Positions 18,094-26,318 of a DNA stretch of 64,000 nucleotides are shown piece by piece. This DNA comes from Sulfolobus tengchongensis. Lineage in GTDB: Archaea; Thermoproteota; Thermoprotei_A; Sulfolobales; Sulfolobaceae. The translations under genes and the position numbers were made by a program. The notes under the pieces were generated by a model, which was not told the origin of the DNA, made no database searches, and saw nothing but the letters and a program-made list of their open reading frames with translations. Positions within the stretch are counted from its first letter, which is position 1. Each line of letters opens with the position of its first letter. The stretch covers positions 1 through 64,000 of the forward strand of contig NZ_CP146016.1 of assembly GCF_036967215.1 (NCBI RefSeq). Reading direction: 5' to 3'.

Positions 18094-19172
18094 AAAAAGA
18101 AATAATAATACAGGGACCATGTAATATAAAAATATTAGAGGGAGAAGCTAAAATAATTGGAATAAGATTAGAGAAAGGTCAATCAATCCAAATAAATTCA
18201 AATAGAACATATACCTTAATTTACAATGACAACACAAAACTAGAAATGAATTGTAAAAAATTATTAGATAATTTAGATTTAAATTGGGATAAAACAGCAG
18301 AAGAGCTCTCTGAATCAGGTGGAGTAATACTACTTTTAGGAAGTATAGACTCAGGTAAAACTTACCTAGCAAACTTATTCGCAAATTTAGCTACCCCAAA
18401 TATAAAAATTATTGACGCAGATGTAGGTCAATCTACTCTATATTTACCTTCTTTTGTAGCGGAATTAAGACCAAATAGAAAAAGCCTTATCCTAGAAGAA
18501 CTTGGATATGAAAAAATAGACTTTTTCGGCGATATAACACCCTCTACTAACCCCAAATTACATGTACAAAAAGTGTTAAGACTTTATGAAACAACACCAA
18601 AGGAAAAGTTAACGGTAATAGATACAGATGGGTGGATTAGTGGATTAAAAGCAATGTTACACAAATTTGAGCTAATATATTCTATTGATCCAGACTATAT
18701 AATTATATTTGATCAAAAAATGAAAGACACCTTGCCTAATAACTACAGAAATAGAGCAATATTTTTTAAGAGCGTAAATCTACACAAGTCCAAATCCGAT
18801 AGGAAAAATAACAGAATAACTAAATACAAAAAATACTTTAGCAGTGCTAAGAGAATAACAATCCCATCGGAGAATTTGATAGGAAGACAAATAACAGATA
18901 TCTTATACTCAGCGTGGGGAGATTACATACAATTACTTCAAGAAGAACCATGCATTGGATATTATATAAGCCTAGATTTATTAAAAGGAGCGTTATTAGG
19001 TCTGGTAAAAAATAGAGAAATAATAGGAGCAGGTCTACTAGCTGATCTTACAAGTAATGAACTAGTTATCTTAAGTGAGAAAGAGGGGTTCAGCGGGCTT
19101 CTCTTAGGATATATCAGCTTAAATGATAAATTTGAAGAAAGAAGAATTAGATTTAGAAAATGCAAAAGCTGA
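18090..19172 (+). CDS. Clp1/Grc3-like polynucleotide 5'-kinase
   Basis: 360 residues. An N-terminal beta domain (1-70) with GEAKIIGIRLEKGQ is followed by a P-loop kinase domain with Walker A GSIDSGKT (84-91) and the lid/Walker B-like DADVGQST near 107, the signature of Clp1/Grc3 RNA/DNA 5'-OH kinases; a C-terminal beta domain ends in [10 protein letters not shown]. Archaeal Clp1 phosphorylates RNA and DNA 5' ends. Coupled to the upstream RNase H-fold gene and to tmk by short overlaps. Confidence 0.85.
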   Translation: MKKEIIIQGPCNIKILEGEAKIIGIRLEKGQSIQINSNRTYTLIYNDNTKLEMNCKKLLDNLDLNWDKTAEELSESGGVILLLGSIDSGKTYLANLFANLATPNIKIIDADVGQSTLYLPSFVAELRPNRKSLILEELGYEKIDFFGDITPSTNPKLHVQKVLRLYETTPKEKLTVIDTDGWISGLKAMLHKFELIYSIDPDYIIIFDQKMKDTLPNNYRNRAIFFKSVNLHKSKSDRKNNRITKYKKYFSSAKRITIPSENLIGRQITDILYSAWGDYIQLLQEEPCIGYYISLDLLKGALLGLVKNREIIGAGLLADLTSNELVILSEKEGFSGLLLGYISLNDKFEERRIRFRKCKS

Positions 19173-19729
19173 TTGCAATTGAAGGAATAGATGGATCAGG
19201 TAAAACGACACTAGCAAATATGTTAAAAGAGTATCTAGAATCTAAAAGAAAACTAAGAGTAATTCTAACACGAGAGCCATTTTCTGAAGAAATCATAGGA
19301 TTAATAGAAAAACTAGGTTGGAGCGATCCAGTTCTATTAACCTTACTCTTCGCAGCGGATAGAGCGATACACATACATTGGCTGTCATCATTACAAAACA
19401 TCGATTTAATTCTTCTAGACAGATATTATTTCTCAAGTATAGCTTACCAAGGAGCATTAGGGTTAGATGAAGAGTGGATAGAAATAGTTAATTCACGCTT
19501 TCCGAAACCCGATATTGTAATACTATTGGATCTACCAGTAGAAGTAGCTATTAGTAGAATAAAGAATGATAAATTTAGTTTTAAAGAGAAGATCAGAAGC
19601 CTAGAGAAAGTTAGAGAAAGATACCTAAAACTCGCTAATAAATACAATTTTTATATAATAAATGCAAATAAAGACAAGAATGAAGTACTTAACGATGCAG
19701 TAAAAATCATTGAGAAGTATTTGACTTAA
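19160..19729 (+). CDS. tmk: Thymidylate kinase
   Basis: 189-residue dTMP kinase. P-loop [10 protein letters not shown] (8-17), the TREPFSE substrate loop near 35, the [13 protein letters not shown] motif near 78 and a C-terminal kinase core. It makes dTDP for DNA synthesis. The start overlaps the Clp1-like gene by 13 bp and the 3' end overlaps the convergent zinc-protein gene by 23 bp. Confidence 0.94.
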   Translation: MQKLIAIEGIDGSGKTTLANMLKEYLESKRKLRVILTREPFSEEIIGLIEKLGWSDPVLLTLLFAADRAIHIHWLSSLQNIDLILLDRYYFSSIAYQGALGLDEEWIEIVNSRFPKPDIVILLDLPVEVAISRIKNDKFSFKEKIRSLEKVRERYLKLANKYNFYIINANKDKNEVLNDAVKIIEKYLT

Positions 19730-20063
19730 TTTTTCTTAATCTTTCTAACGCATCAAGATATCTTATAATCTGAATTATCCTTTCCGAATCTAAAGGATCT
19801 TCCTTAATCTTTTTAGCACTTATATACAACCCATCAATTAAAATATTCTCTACCTCATCTAACTGTAAATTCCTTTTTATAATCTTTTCTTCTTCATCAC
19901 TCTTTACTATATACACTTTTCCATGAGTAGGACATACGACATCACCATTTTTCAATTTAAATAGCGGCATTTTGCATATAGGACAAGCTTCTTCTAACAT
20001 TACAGCGCCTTGTCGTAAGAGTTCAGCAGCTTTCTTAACCCCTACTTCACTTTCGTTAGTCAT
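19707..20063 (-). CDS. Autoantigen p27/ZNRD2-family zinc-ribbon protein
   Basis: 118 residues. An N-terminal helix [19 protein letters not shown] leads into a zinc site ([23 protein letters not shown], about 26-48), the hallmark of the Sjogren's syndrome/scleroderma autoantigen 1 family. The C-terminal half is helical. Widespread in archaea with unknown function. ATG start at 20063, convergent overlap with tmk. Confidence 0.88.
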   Translation of the reverse strand: MTNESEVGVKKAAELLRQGAVMLEEACPICKMPLFKLKNGDVVCPTHGKVYIVKSDEEEKIIKRNLQLDEVENILIDGLYISAKKIKEDPLDSERIIQIIRYLDALERLRKIKSNTSQ

Positions 20064-20119
20064 AAATAAATCTTAAACTCCCTAATATTAAAAAGTAATA
20101 GAGGTGATCTAACATATCA

Positions 20120-20383
20120 ATGCCTTATGACAATGAGGCTAAGATAAAACAAGCAGTGATTTTATTACAGAAAATAGTTAATGACACAAGTGTGCCCAGA
20201 AACATAAGAAGAGCAGCAACTGACGCTATAAGAAACCTTCAAGATGCAAGTTTAAGCCCTGCAGTAAGAGCTGCAAATGCTATTGGAATTTTAGAGGATA
20301 TAAGTCAAGATCCTAATATGCCTACTCATGCTAGAATTTCAATTTGGAATGTTGTCTCTATTTTAGAGACAGTAAAAGACTAG
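20120..20383 (+). CDS. UPF0147 family protein
   Basis: 87-residue all-helical protein beginning [19 protein letters not shown], with the family core [18 protein letters not shown] and [22 protein letters not shown]. Conserved across archaea; role unknown. GAGGTGATC lies about 15 bp before the ATG. It precedes tRNA-Leu by 33 bp, on the same strand. Confidence 0.92.
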   Translation: MPYDNEAKIKQAVILLQKIVNDTSVPRNIRRAATDAIRNLQDASLSPAVRAANAIGILEDISQDPNMPTHARISIWNVVSILETVKD

Positions 20384-20416
20384 CTTTTTTAAATCCTCGC
20401 TATTTTATTTTATAAT

Positions 20417-20501
20417 GCGGGGGTGCCCGAGCTAGGTCAAAGGGGGCAGGCTTAGGCCCTGCTGGCGAAGGCCTGCACGGGTTCAAATCCCGTCCCCCGC
20501 A
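20417..20501 (+). tRNA. tRNA-Leu(TAG)
   Basis: Acceptor stem GCGGGGG/CCCCCGC with discriminator A, anticodon stem GCAGG/CCTGC enclosing CTTAGGC (anticodon TAG, reads CTA), a long type II variable arm (TGGCGAAGGCC) and T-arm ACGGG-TTCAAAT-CCCGT. No intron. The long variable arm confirms Leu. CCA is not encoded. Confidence 0.95.
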
Positions 20502-20516
20502 TTATTAAGAATAGAT

Positions 20517-20580
20517 AATTATTTCCAGTGATTTAACTTTATTACAAATAATAATTTATAATTATTTCCATTACAAATAA
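20517..20580. repeat. AT-rich paired repeats between tRNA-Leu and the provirus edge
   Basis: AATTATTTCCA occurs at 20517-20527 and 20560-20570, and ATTACAAATAA at 20541-20551 and 20570-20580. They fill the gap between tRNA-Leu and the left edge of the SSV remnant. They may act in transcription termination of the tRNA or be remains of chromosome around the insertion. No gene is present. Confidence 0.45.
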
Positions 20581-20603
20581 CTAAAAGCTAATTAATATTA
20601 TGT

Positions 20604-20647
20604 GCGGATCCGCCGGGATTTGAACCCAAGACCTCCTGCGTGGCAGG
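20604..20647 (-). other. attL-like 44-bp tRNA 3'-half
   Basis: On the minus strand this reads as the 3' part of a tRNA: anticodon loop CTGCCAC, stem strand GCAGG, variable loop AGGTC, T-arm TTGGG-TTCAAAT-CCCGG and acceptor strand CGGATCC with G. tRNA-like sequence stops at 20647, after position 31. The 44-bp length equals the att core I recall for SSV1. The loop would be anticodon GCC (Gly), whereas the right-hand att is tRNA-Arg(TCG); the two share an uninterrupted 18 bp (20610-20627 and 22810-22827). Confidence 0.7.
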
Positions 20648-21104
20648 AATTAAACAACGATACTCAACGTCGTAAAATTACGTTAGTTAACAATTTACGC
20701 CAATACGCTACAAGTGATAACTTAAACGCCTTTTACGATTATTTGATAAATGAAAGGAAGATAAGCGAGATAACGGCAAAAGAATACGTAAACACGTTAA
20801 AAAAGCCTTTCCACGAAACAAGAAATTCACAAAAGGCTTATAGATTGTTCGCTAAATTCCTTTTCTTCACATGGTATAATTAGTGAAGAATTCGCCGATA
20901 AGATACTTAAAGTCGTAAAAATAGGGAAAAACTAACGCTGATTTATACGTACCGACAGTTGATGAGATTAAGAAAACGCTTCAATTAGCGAAGGAATATA
21001 GTGAAAACGTCTACTTTGTTTATAAAATCGCTTTGGAAAGTGGTGCGAGATTAAGCGAAATATTGAAAGCGTTATTAAATGATCCTTCACGTGATATTTG
21101 CGAT

Positions 21105-21142
21105 AATGGGGGATACCCCCCATTAGGGGTGTCCCCTAATGG
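21105..21142. repeat. GC-rich double hairpin inserted in int pseudogene
   Basis: Two perfect stem-loops share their central CATT: AATGGGGG-ATAC-CCCCCATT (21105-21124) and CATTAGGGG-TGT-CCCCTAATG (21121-21141). AATGG stands at both ends (21105-21109 and 21138-21142), like a 5-bp target duplication. Removing 21110-21142 (33 bp, 11 codons) restores the length of the SSV1 integrase at this point as I remember it, so this looks like a small inserted palindrome. Confidence 0.6.
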
Positions 21143-21600
21143 TATATGTTATTATCCACTAAATTGGACCCGCGGATATAAAGGCGTTTTCTACATCTTT
21201 CACGTAACGCCACTACGACAAATTAACATTACGGAGTCGGCTATACAAGATTTCGAAAAGAGAAGAAGAAACACCGTAAGGATAAAATACGTTAGGAAGT
21301 TTGTCGCGTCAAAAATGGCTGAGCTAGGCATATCGTTAGATATTATAGATTTTATCCAGGGTAGGAAACCAACGCGAGTTTTAACACAGCATTACGTTTC
21401 ACTATTCGGAATTGCGAAAGAGTCGTATAAGAAATACGTTGAGTATCTGAAAGACGTTTTGTACACAAATACATCACTATGATTATAAACAATTGTCAGT
21501 AGGCTAAATATACAATAATATTCAACCTTTGAACAAACTTTACTACTTGTGAAAACGTTTTTAATTCTTTAAAGGCAACCCTTTTTTTAGGCGAAACACA

Positions 21601-21876
21601 TTGATTCTAAATGCAGAAAATATAATTGGTCTGACTCTGCTAATAAATAACTCTGGTTCATCTAATGTGTGCTTTTGGCCAGTAAATAGAAATGGCCCTG
21701 GTCCCGGTATTGTGTTCTCGCCAGGTTCATGTGTTCTAGCAAATAGTCCTTCATTACCATGGTACATAGCCTATTTGCCAGAAATTTTAATAGGAATAGC
21801 CGTAATAGGCGGAATAACTTTCTTAGTATTTAAAGGCAAGCTTAAGTTCCTAAGAAAGGCAAAAGGCTCTTTATAA
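21601..21876 (+). CDS. Hypothetical single-TM protein of SSV remnant
   Basis: 91 residues from TTG 21601. The N-terminal half is rich in Asn, Ser, Gly and Pro (NRNGPGPGIVFSPGS). A transmembrane helix at about 60-79 (YLPEILIGIAVIGGITFLVF) is followed by a strongly basic tail (KGKLKFLRKAKGSL). It resembles small membrane or coat-associated proteins of fuselloviruses in general character, without a specific match. It may be the one surviving cargo gene, or the 3' part of a longer one. Confidence 0.45.
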   Translation: MILNAENIIGLTLLINNSGSSNVCFWPVNRNGPGPGIVFSPGSCVLANSPSLPWYIAYLPEILIGIAVIGGITFLVFKGKLKFLRKAKGSL

Positions 21877-22002
21877 ATCCTCATTCTTTTTCCTCAAGTA
21901 TACTAAGGGATCCCACGTCTTTTCATGTGACCCCAATTATAACCAAGCTACCCCCGTTTTCTAGCCTAAAAATACGTTATTTTTACGTTTTTATAGCCAC
22001 AA

Positions 22003-22026
22003 TTTATTGCGATTGATCGCAATAAA
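22003..22026. repeat. 24-bp perfect inverted repeat with GCGAT core
   Basis: TTTATTGCGAT and its exact complement ATCGCAATAAA are separated by TG. It lies in the non-coding part of the provirus remnant. The ATCGCA core recurs in the cluster at 22253-22277, which suggests binding sites for one element-encoded protein or a replication motif. Confidence 0.6.
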
Positions 22027-22252
22027 CCCGTTTGCACTTATTCCTATATAATATTTTAGTAAATCAGATAAATACATTATATCGACTAAAAATCGCGTCA
22101 CTTCTCCCTTCCTGTTAGAATATACAGCAATAAATCCTTTTTCCGACTTCCGTGCTCTCGATACACGCTTTCACTTCGTGCAAGCAATCCGCCATTACAT
22201 CATTACTATCATCATATTCTAATCCGTCAAACTTAGCACATATATCGCCTAA

Positions 22253-22277
22253 ATCGCATAATGCGATACTATGCGAT
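22253..22277. repeat. Cluster of three ATCGCAT/ATGCGAT sites
   Basis: ATCGCAT (22253-22259) and ATGCGAT (22261-22267) form an inverted repeat with a one-base spacer, followed three bases later by another ATGCGAT (22271-22277). They share the GCGAT core with the palindrome 230 bp to the left. A possible operator or iteron set of the former virus. Confidence 0.55.
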
Positions 22278-22612
22278 ATTTTACGAATTCAATAATTTCT
22301 CTCTTCCTTCTCTTCATAATTGAATCATCTTCTCTGTTACTTTCTCGCATTCCTCTTTCGTACGACATGGCATTTTTCGTATCTCTTCTTCCGTCATTTC
22401 GAAAAGAGTCAACAGTACTTATACCGCTTTCAGTCTCGATAACTTCGTTTACCCTGGTATACGTTTTACCGGGGAGTAAAACATTTTTCTTGGCGGTAAG
22501 GATTTTTTGCCGTCTTCTTTCAATTTAACATAAATCACGGCAAAATTTAACGGTTGTCAATAGCTTATAAATGAAAATTGGCAACCGATAATTTAAGATG
22601 GTGTTTTAGGGA

Positions 22613-22879
<267 letters not shown>

Positions 22880-22894
<15 letters not shown>

Positions 22895-24760
22895 ACTTTT
22901 TATACCTAAAATGTTTAACCCATTTCTAAGTACTGTGGCGACTCCCTTTACTAAATGCAATCTTAGCATTCTTTTTCCCATGTCTTGTTCTTGAAGAATT
23001 CTTTCTTTATCGTACCAACTGTTGAAAACATCAGATAGTTCTCTTAAGTACGCAACTAAATCCTCTAGCCTTAGATTATCTGCAGAAGTCTTAAACACTT
23101 CTGGGAATCTGGAAATAAGCAATAATATTTTTTTCTTTTCTCTAACTATATCACTGAAATCAACATTATTGATGGATAGTGGTTCCGTAGCCTTAGCTAA
23201 TATGTTCACGGCCCTAGCATATGTGTATTGCAAGTAAGGACCACTGTTCTGGTCGAAATTAGTTATTCTATTTAATTCAAACGATAAAGGTTTATTTGCA
23301 GATACTGATAAAATAGCGTATCTAAGTGCAGCGTTTGCTATATCATTAATGTTTTCCATATTGCCACCTTTCTCTTTCAGTTTATTTCTCACTATACTAT
23401 CTAATTTTTCATATATCTCATCTATTGTTATTATTTTCCCTAATCTACCACTCATCCTTAAGCCCTGGATATTAACCATACCGTATGAATAATGTATTAA
23501 ATTTTCAGCGAAGGAGGAATAGCCAATTAATTTAAGTGCCCCTCTTAATTGTATCTGAGGAATATATTGCTCCTCAGCGATAACATTTATAACAATATCG
23601 GCATTAAACTGATTAAATTTGTATATAGTGTAAGCGATATCTCTTACAGTATATAATGTAGTACCATCGGATCTCATTAATACTAATGGTGGTATCTCTA
23701 ATCCTTTAGGGATCTTCAATTTTGACCTGGAATCATCATCTAAGAAACTCTCTAAATCTAATGCGGCTACTCCTTTATATGTTATCTTGGCTGGAGACTT
23801 TAACAGGCTTTCCAAAACACTATCAACCATGCCACTCCATAAAAGATCACTCTCATAATCAAAGTTATCAAACGTTATGTTAAGCTTTGATAACGTTTCA
23901 TTAAATCCTTCTAATGCGTAGCGAATATACTTTCTAATGATATTTTTTAACTGATCCTCACCTTCTTCATAATTCTTTATAATCTCACCTATTTTCTTTT
24001 CTGGATCTTCTTCGGCGTTTATCGCATCTGCTAATTTGTCAAAAAGCGTTTCATTTCTGCTTCTTAACTCATTTGCTGTTGCTACTAGTTCGTCTAATTT
24101 CTTTATTTTCTCCCTATATTCTGACTCTGAGGCTTTCTTTAACTCTTCTCTAAGCTTTCTTATTTCCAATATAACGTTAGTCATGGCATATATTGTGCCT
24201 AACCATAAATCCTTCTTTATGTCGGGATCTGGTTCTGGAAAGCCTAAAATCTTCAATCCATATATTAACACTGCAACTTGCCTTCCAGTATCGTTAACGT
24301 AAAATCTAATGTTGACTAAATGACCTCTAGCCTTTAAGGCTCTAGCTAGCGCGTCACCTAGTATGGTGTTTCTTAGATGACCTATATGCAATGGATGTAT
24401 TGGATTAGCACTGGTATGTTCAACTATTATCCTCTTAGGTCTATCTACTTTTTCTAATCCATAATCATCATTTAAATTACTGAAAATTGCTATAAAAAGA
24501 TTTTTCAAATTCAATCTGGCATTAAGATATATTCCAACTACTTCTATTTTTTCTATTAGATTGCCTTTATATTCTTGTAATGCTTTCGCTTTATCGAACA
24601 CGTTTCCTCCTTTTACTATTGAAGGCAACGCTATGGATAAATCTCCTAATTCTTCTCTTGGTGGATATGTAATATTTTTAAAGACTTCTTCCTCGCTTAA
24701 ACTTAGTTGAGTAGCAACGTATTCTGCTAACTCTTTCTTTGCTCTTCCTATTATATCCAC
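22880..24760 (-). CDS. argS: Arginyl-tRNA synthetase
   Basis: 626-residue class Ia synthetase. N-terminal Add-1 type domain (about 1-100), HIGH-like motif in [13 protein letters not shown] near 127, an insertion with a charged coiled coil at about 205-260 ([24 protein letters not shown]), MSGRLGK as KMSK counterpart, and an anticodon-binding helical domain ending in GIKSLSRM. It charges tRNA-Arg, whose UCG isoacceptor gene follows directly on the same strand. GTG start at 24760; divergent from the 67-aa gene at 24814. Confidence 0.97.
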
Positions 24761-24813
24761 ATCTCGTTTTATGCCTTATGACTTTTAATATTTACTCATT
24801 TAATCATATACTC

Positions 24814-25017
24814 ATGAGAAAAAGAGTGGAAATCCTCATAGTTGAAGACTATAGTGGAAATCCCAAAATTAATGAGCAAGAAATTAAGAGGTCATTAAAC
24901 CATATAGGAGATGATGTAGTAATAACGAAGCTACATGTCCCTCAATGGACTGAAAATGAAGACGAAAAAGACGTTATAGGAGTTCACGTGATTGTGAGAG
25001 AAGTTGCAGAAACATAA
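24814..25017 (+). CDS. Hypothetical 67-aa protein
   Basis: ATG 24814 gives MRKRVEILIVEDYSGNP; an upstream TTG at 24739 would lie inside the argS start region and is rejected. A small alpha/beta protein ending in GVHVIVREVAET. No family recognised. It overlaps the next Cys-rich gene by 14 bp, so the two are probably coupled. Confidence 0.6.
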   Translation: MRKRVEILIVEDYSGNPKINEQEIKRSLNHIGDDVVITKLHVPQWTENEDEKDVIGVHVIVREVAET

Positions 25018-25396
25018 TGCCTGCCCCTATTACAAGAATGGCTTCTGTACTTCACCCGCTCTAGATAAGCCCACTGACGCGGTAGTTTCCAGTAATAGAT
25101 GTTTTGGTCAATTCAAAACTTGTAGATACTTCTTAGATGACGGCAGTGAGAACAAAACTGGTTTGGAAAAATTTAATGATAGCAAAACAATAGAGCAAGA
25201 AATTAGATTTTATCCAAGAATAAACGTTTTAGAAAACGTTTTAGATAGTTCATGTGAGAATTACCAACTTATAAAAAGTGAAAAAGGGTTCATACCCTAC
25301 TGCAACGCTATACATAGAGTATTAGTAACACAACAAGCGGTATTATGTAATAAGGAATTTCAAAAGTGCCCCTATAGGACTTTACTCAGTACCTAA
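25004..25396 (+). CDS. Cysteine-rich protein with CPYY motif
   Basis: 130 residues, TTG start. Eight or more cysteines: CPYYKNGFC near the N-terminus, CFGQFKTC near 33-40, SCENY near 83, then YCNAIHRVL, LCNKEF and KCPYR towards the C-terminus. Four-Cys spacing with an aromatic after CP suggests a metal or Fe-S centre. The window has a second protein with a similar CPYY...C...C...C arrangement (29633-29959). Function unknown. Convergent overlap of 15 bp with the wHTH gene. Confidence 0.6.
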   Translation: MQKHNACPYYKNGFCTSPALDKPTDAVVSSNRCFGQFKTCRYFLDDGSENKTGLEKFNDSKTIEQEIRFYPRINVLENVLDSSCENYQLIKSEKGFIPYCNAIHRVLVTQQAVLCNKEFQKCPYRTLLST

Positions 25397-25687
25397 CTTA
25401 ACGTATCTCCCATCTTCTAATAAGTTAATCTTACCTTTTTCTACCAGATCTGCTAAGGCTCTCCTTATTTTATCCTCACTCGCAATTCCAGACAGCATGC
25501 TATGTAATTCCTTTAAATTCATGGGTTTTTCATTTAGTAAATCTAATAAAATTTGTTTTAATTCGTCTTCATTTGGTGCCGTCATAACTATAACGTCCTT
25601 ATCTGAGTAAACTACCTTCAATTTACTTTCTACGTTGCCAGAGTTAGAAGTAGACTTTTTCCCTCTTTTTTTAGTTTCACTACTCAT
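25382..25687 (-). CDS. Winged-helix protein with basic N-terminal tail
   Basis: About 101 residues from ATG 25687 (MSSETKKRGKKSTS); ATG 25696 would add MIN. The disordered basic tail of about 25 residues is followed by a winged helix: DELKQILLDLLNEKPMNLKELHSML, DKIRRALADLVEKGKINLL, wing EDGRYVKLG. A probable DNA-binding protein of unknown target. Confidence 0.7.
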   Translation of the reverse strand: MSSETKKRGKKSTSNSGNVESKLKVVYSDKDVIVMTAPNEDELKQILLDLLNEKPMNLKELHSMLSGIASEDKIRRALADLVEKGKINLLEDGRYVKLGTE

Positions 25688-25900
25688 GTTTATCACTCAC
25701 TCACGTTTACCTCGCATTTCTAACTTTTAAACATTATGCGAAATTTTAAAATTCATCTCATTTTTCATTATGCCAACGCGTTATAGCATATGGCAGTAAA
25801 TATTTCTAATATTAAATAATTAATATTTCTTCATCACATTATCTTACATCATGAATGTATCTTTATATTATACTGTTCAGATTATCATAATTAGGCGACA
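25688..25900. other. Divergent promoter region
   Basis: A+T-rich intergenic DNA between divergent genes. CTTTATATTATA at about 25860-25871 is a likely TATA box for the gene at 25901 (leader about 15 nt). TGCCA and TGGCA at about 25772-25796 form a short separated inverted repeat around CGCG. No RNA gene seen. Confidence 0.4.
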
Positions 25901-26257
25901 ATGTTGAACCAACCGGACTTCCTTAGACATATAGCGAGTAAAGTTCTATCACCGTTAACAATAGATTCAAAAAGATTAGACGAAGCTAGAAGAATCTTAG
26001 GAGAAGCAGAAGTTAAATATAATTTCTCCTCGTATGGGGGAGATCCAAAAAAGTTAATAGACTTCTTATTAAGTCCAGACTTTACGGAACTTAGTCTAAT
26101 TCTCGGCCCTGATATAACAAAGAAATTACTAATCGCTATTAAAAACAATTATACAGATGAAGAAATAAAAAGAGTTGCAGACAAAATATTGGAAGAAATA
26201 AATGGATATACAGAAAATAATGAAGAATTGAACGTAAAAGTCTCAATGAAGAAATAA
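25901..26257 (+). CDS. Hypothetical helical protein, 118 aa
   Basis: ATG 25901 gives MLNQPDFLRHIASKV. Mostly helical (DEARRILGEAEVKYNF, PKKLIDFLLSPDFTELSLI). No motif recognised. The last 21 codons lie in the first copy of a 38-bp direct repeat, and the stop codon comes from the second copy read in another frame. The present C-terminus may therefore be the product of a recent duplication. Confidence 0.6.
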   Translation: MLNQPDFLRHIASKVLSPLTIDSKRLDEARRILGEAEVKYNFSSYGGDPKKLIDFLLSPDFTELSLILGPDITKKLLIAIKNNYTDEEIKRVADKILEEINGYTENNEELNVKVSMKK

Positions 26258-26285
26258 ATGGATATACAGAAAATAATGAAGAATT
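26192..26285. repeat. 38-bp perfect direct repeat, 56-bp period
   Basis: The 38 bases beginning GAAGAAATAAATGG occur identically at 26192-26229 and 26248-26285. The first copy codes for EEINGYTENNEE in the gene ending at 26257. The second holds that gene's stop codon in a different frame and continues into the intergenic region. Consistent with a 56-bp tandem duplication whose unit is not a multiple of three. Confidence 0.85.
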
Positions 26286-26318
26286 TTATTTTATATAATA
26301 AAAATAATAAAAAATAGT

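Larger units (their letters stand above)
20602..21482 (+). pseudogene. SSV-type integrase, C-terminal part, frameshifted
   Basis: Three consecutive frames together encode the body of an SSV-type tyrosine integrase. The first frame runs from the att site (RRDLNP...) through ANLRQ-like and [10 protein letters not shown] segments. An extra T in the TTTT run at 20861-20864 shifts to the SEEFADKIL frame. A second +1 shift near 20933 moves to [11 protein letters not shown] and the catalytic part from 21033, which has [25 protein letters not shown] and the tyrosine in TQHYVSLFG. Two frameshifts make it a pseudogene. A 33-bp palindromic in-frame insertion lies at 21110-21142. Base use is less A+T-rich than in neighbours. 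Confidence 0.88.
21877..22612. other. Eroded provirus cargo without intact genes
   Basis: About 735 bp with no convincing complete gene. On the minus strand, pieces such as MTEEEIRKMPCRTKEECEKV (starting near 22405, 27 codons) and a later frame with DDSNDVMADCLHEVKACIES (near 22150-22230) look like fragments of small viral proteins broken by stops. The plus-strand frame 22271-22528 has hydrophobic low-complexity content and is probably a shadow. Inverted repeats at 22003-22026 and 22253-22277 are listed separately. Confidence 0.5.

Noticed and set aside
20604-20647. A fourth tRNA gene
   Set aside because: Only the 3' half is tRNA-like; homology stops after position 31 and the sequence continues into integrase codons.
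22271-22528. 85-codon plus-strand frame in the provirus remnant
   Set aside because: Composition is Ser/Leu/Phe-rich as expected for the antisense of charged coding DNA; fragments on the minus strand look more protein-like.
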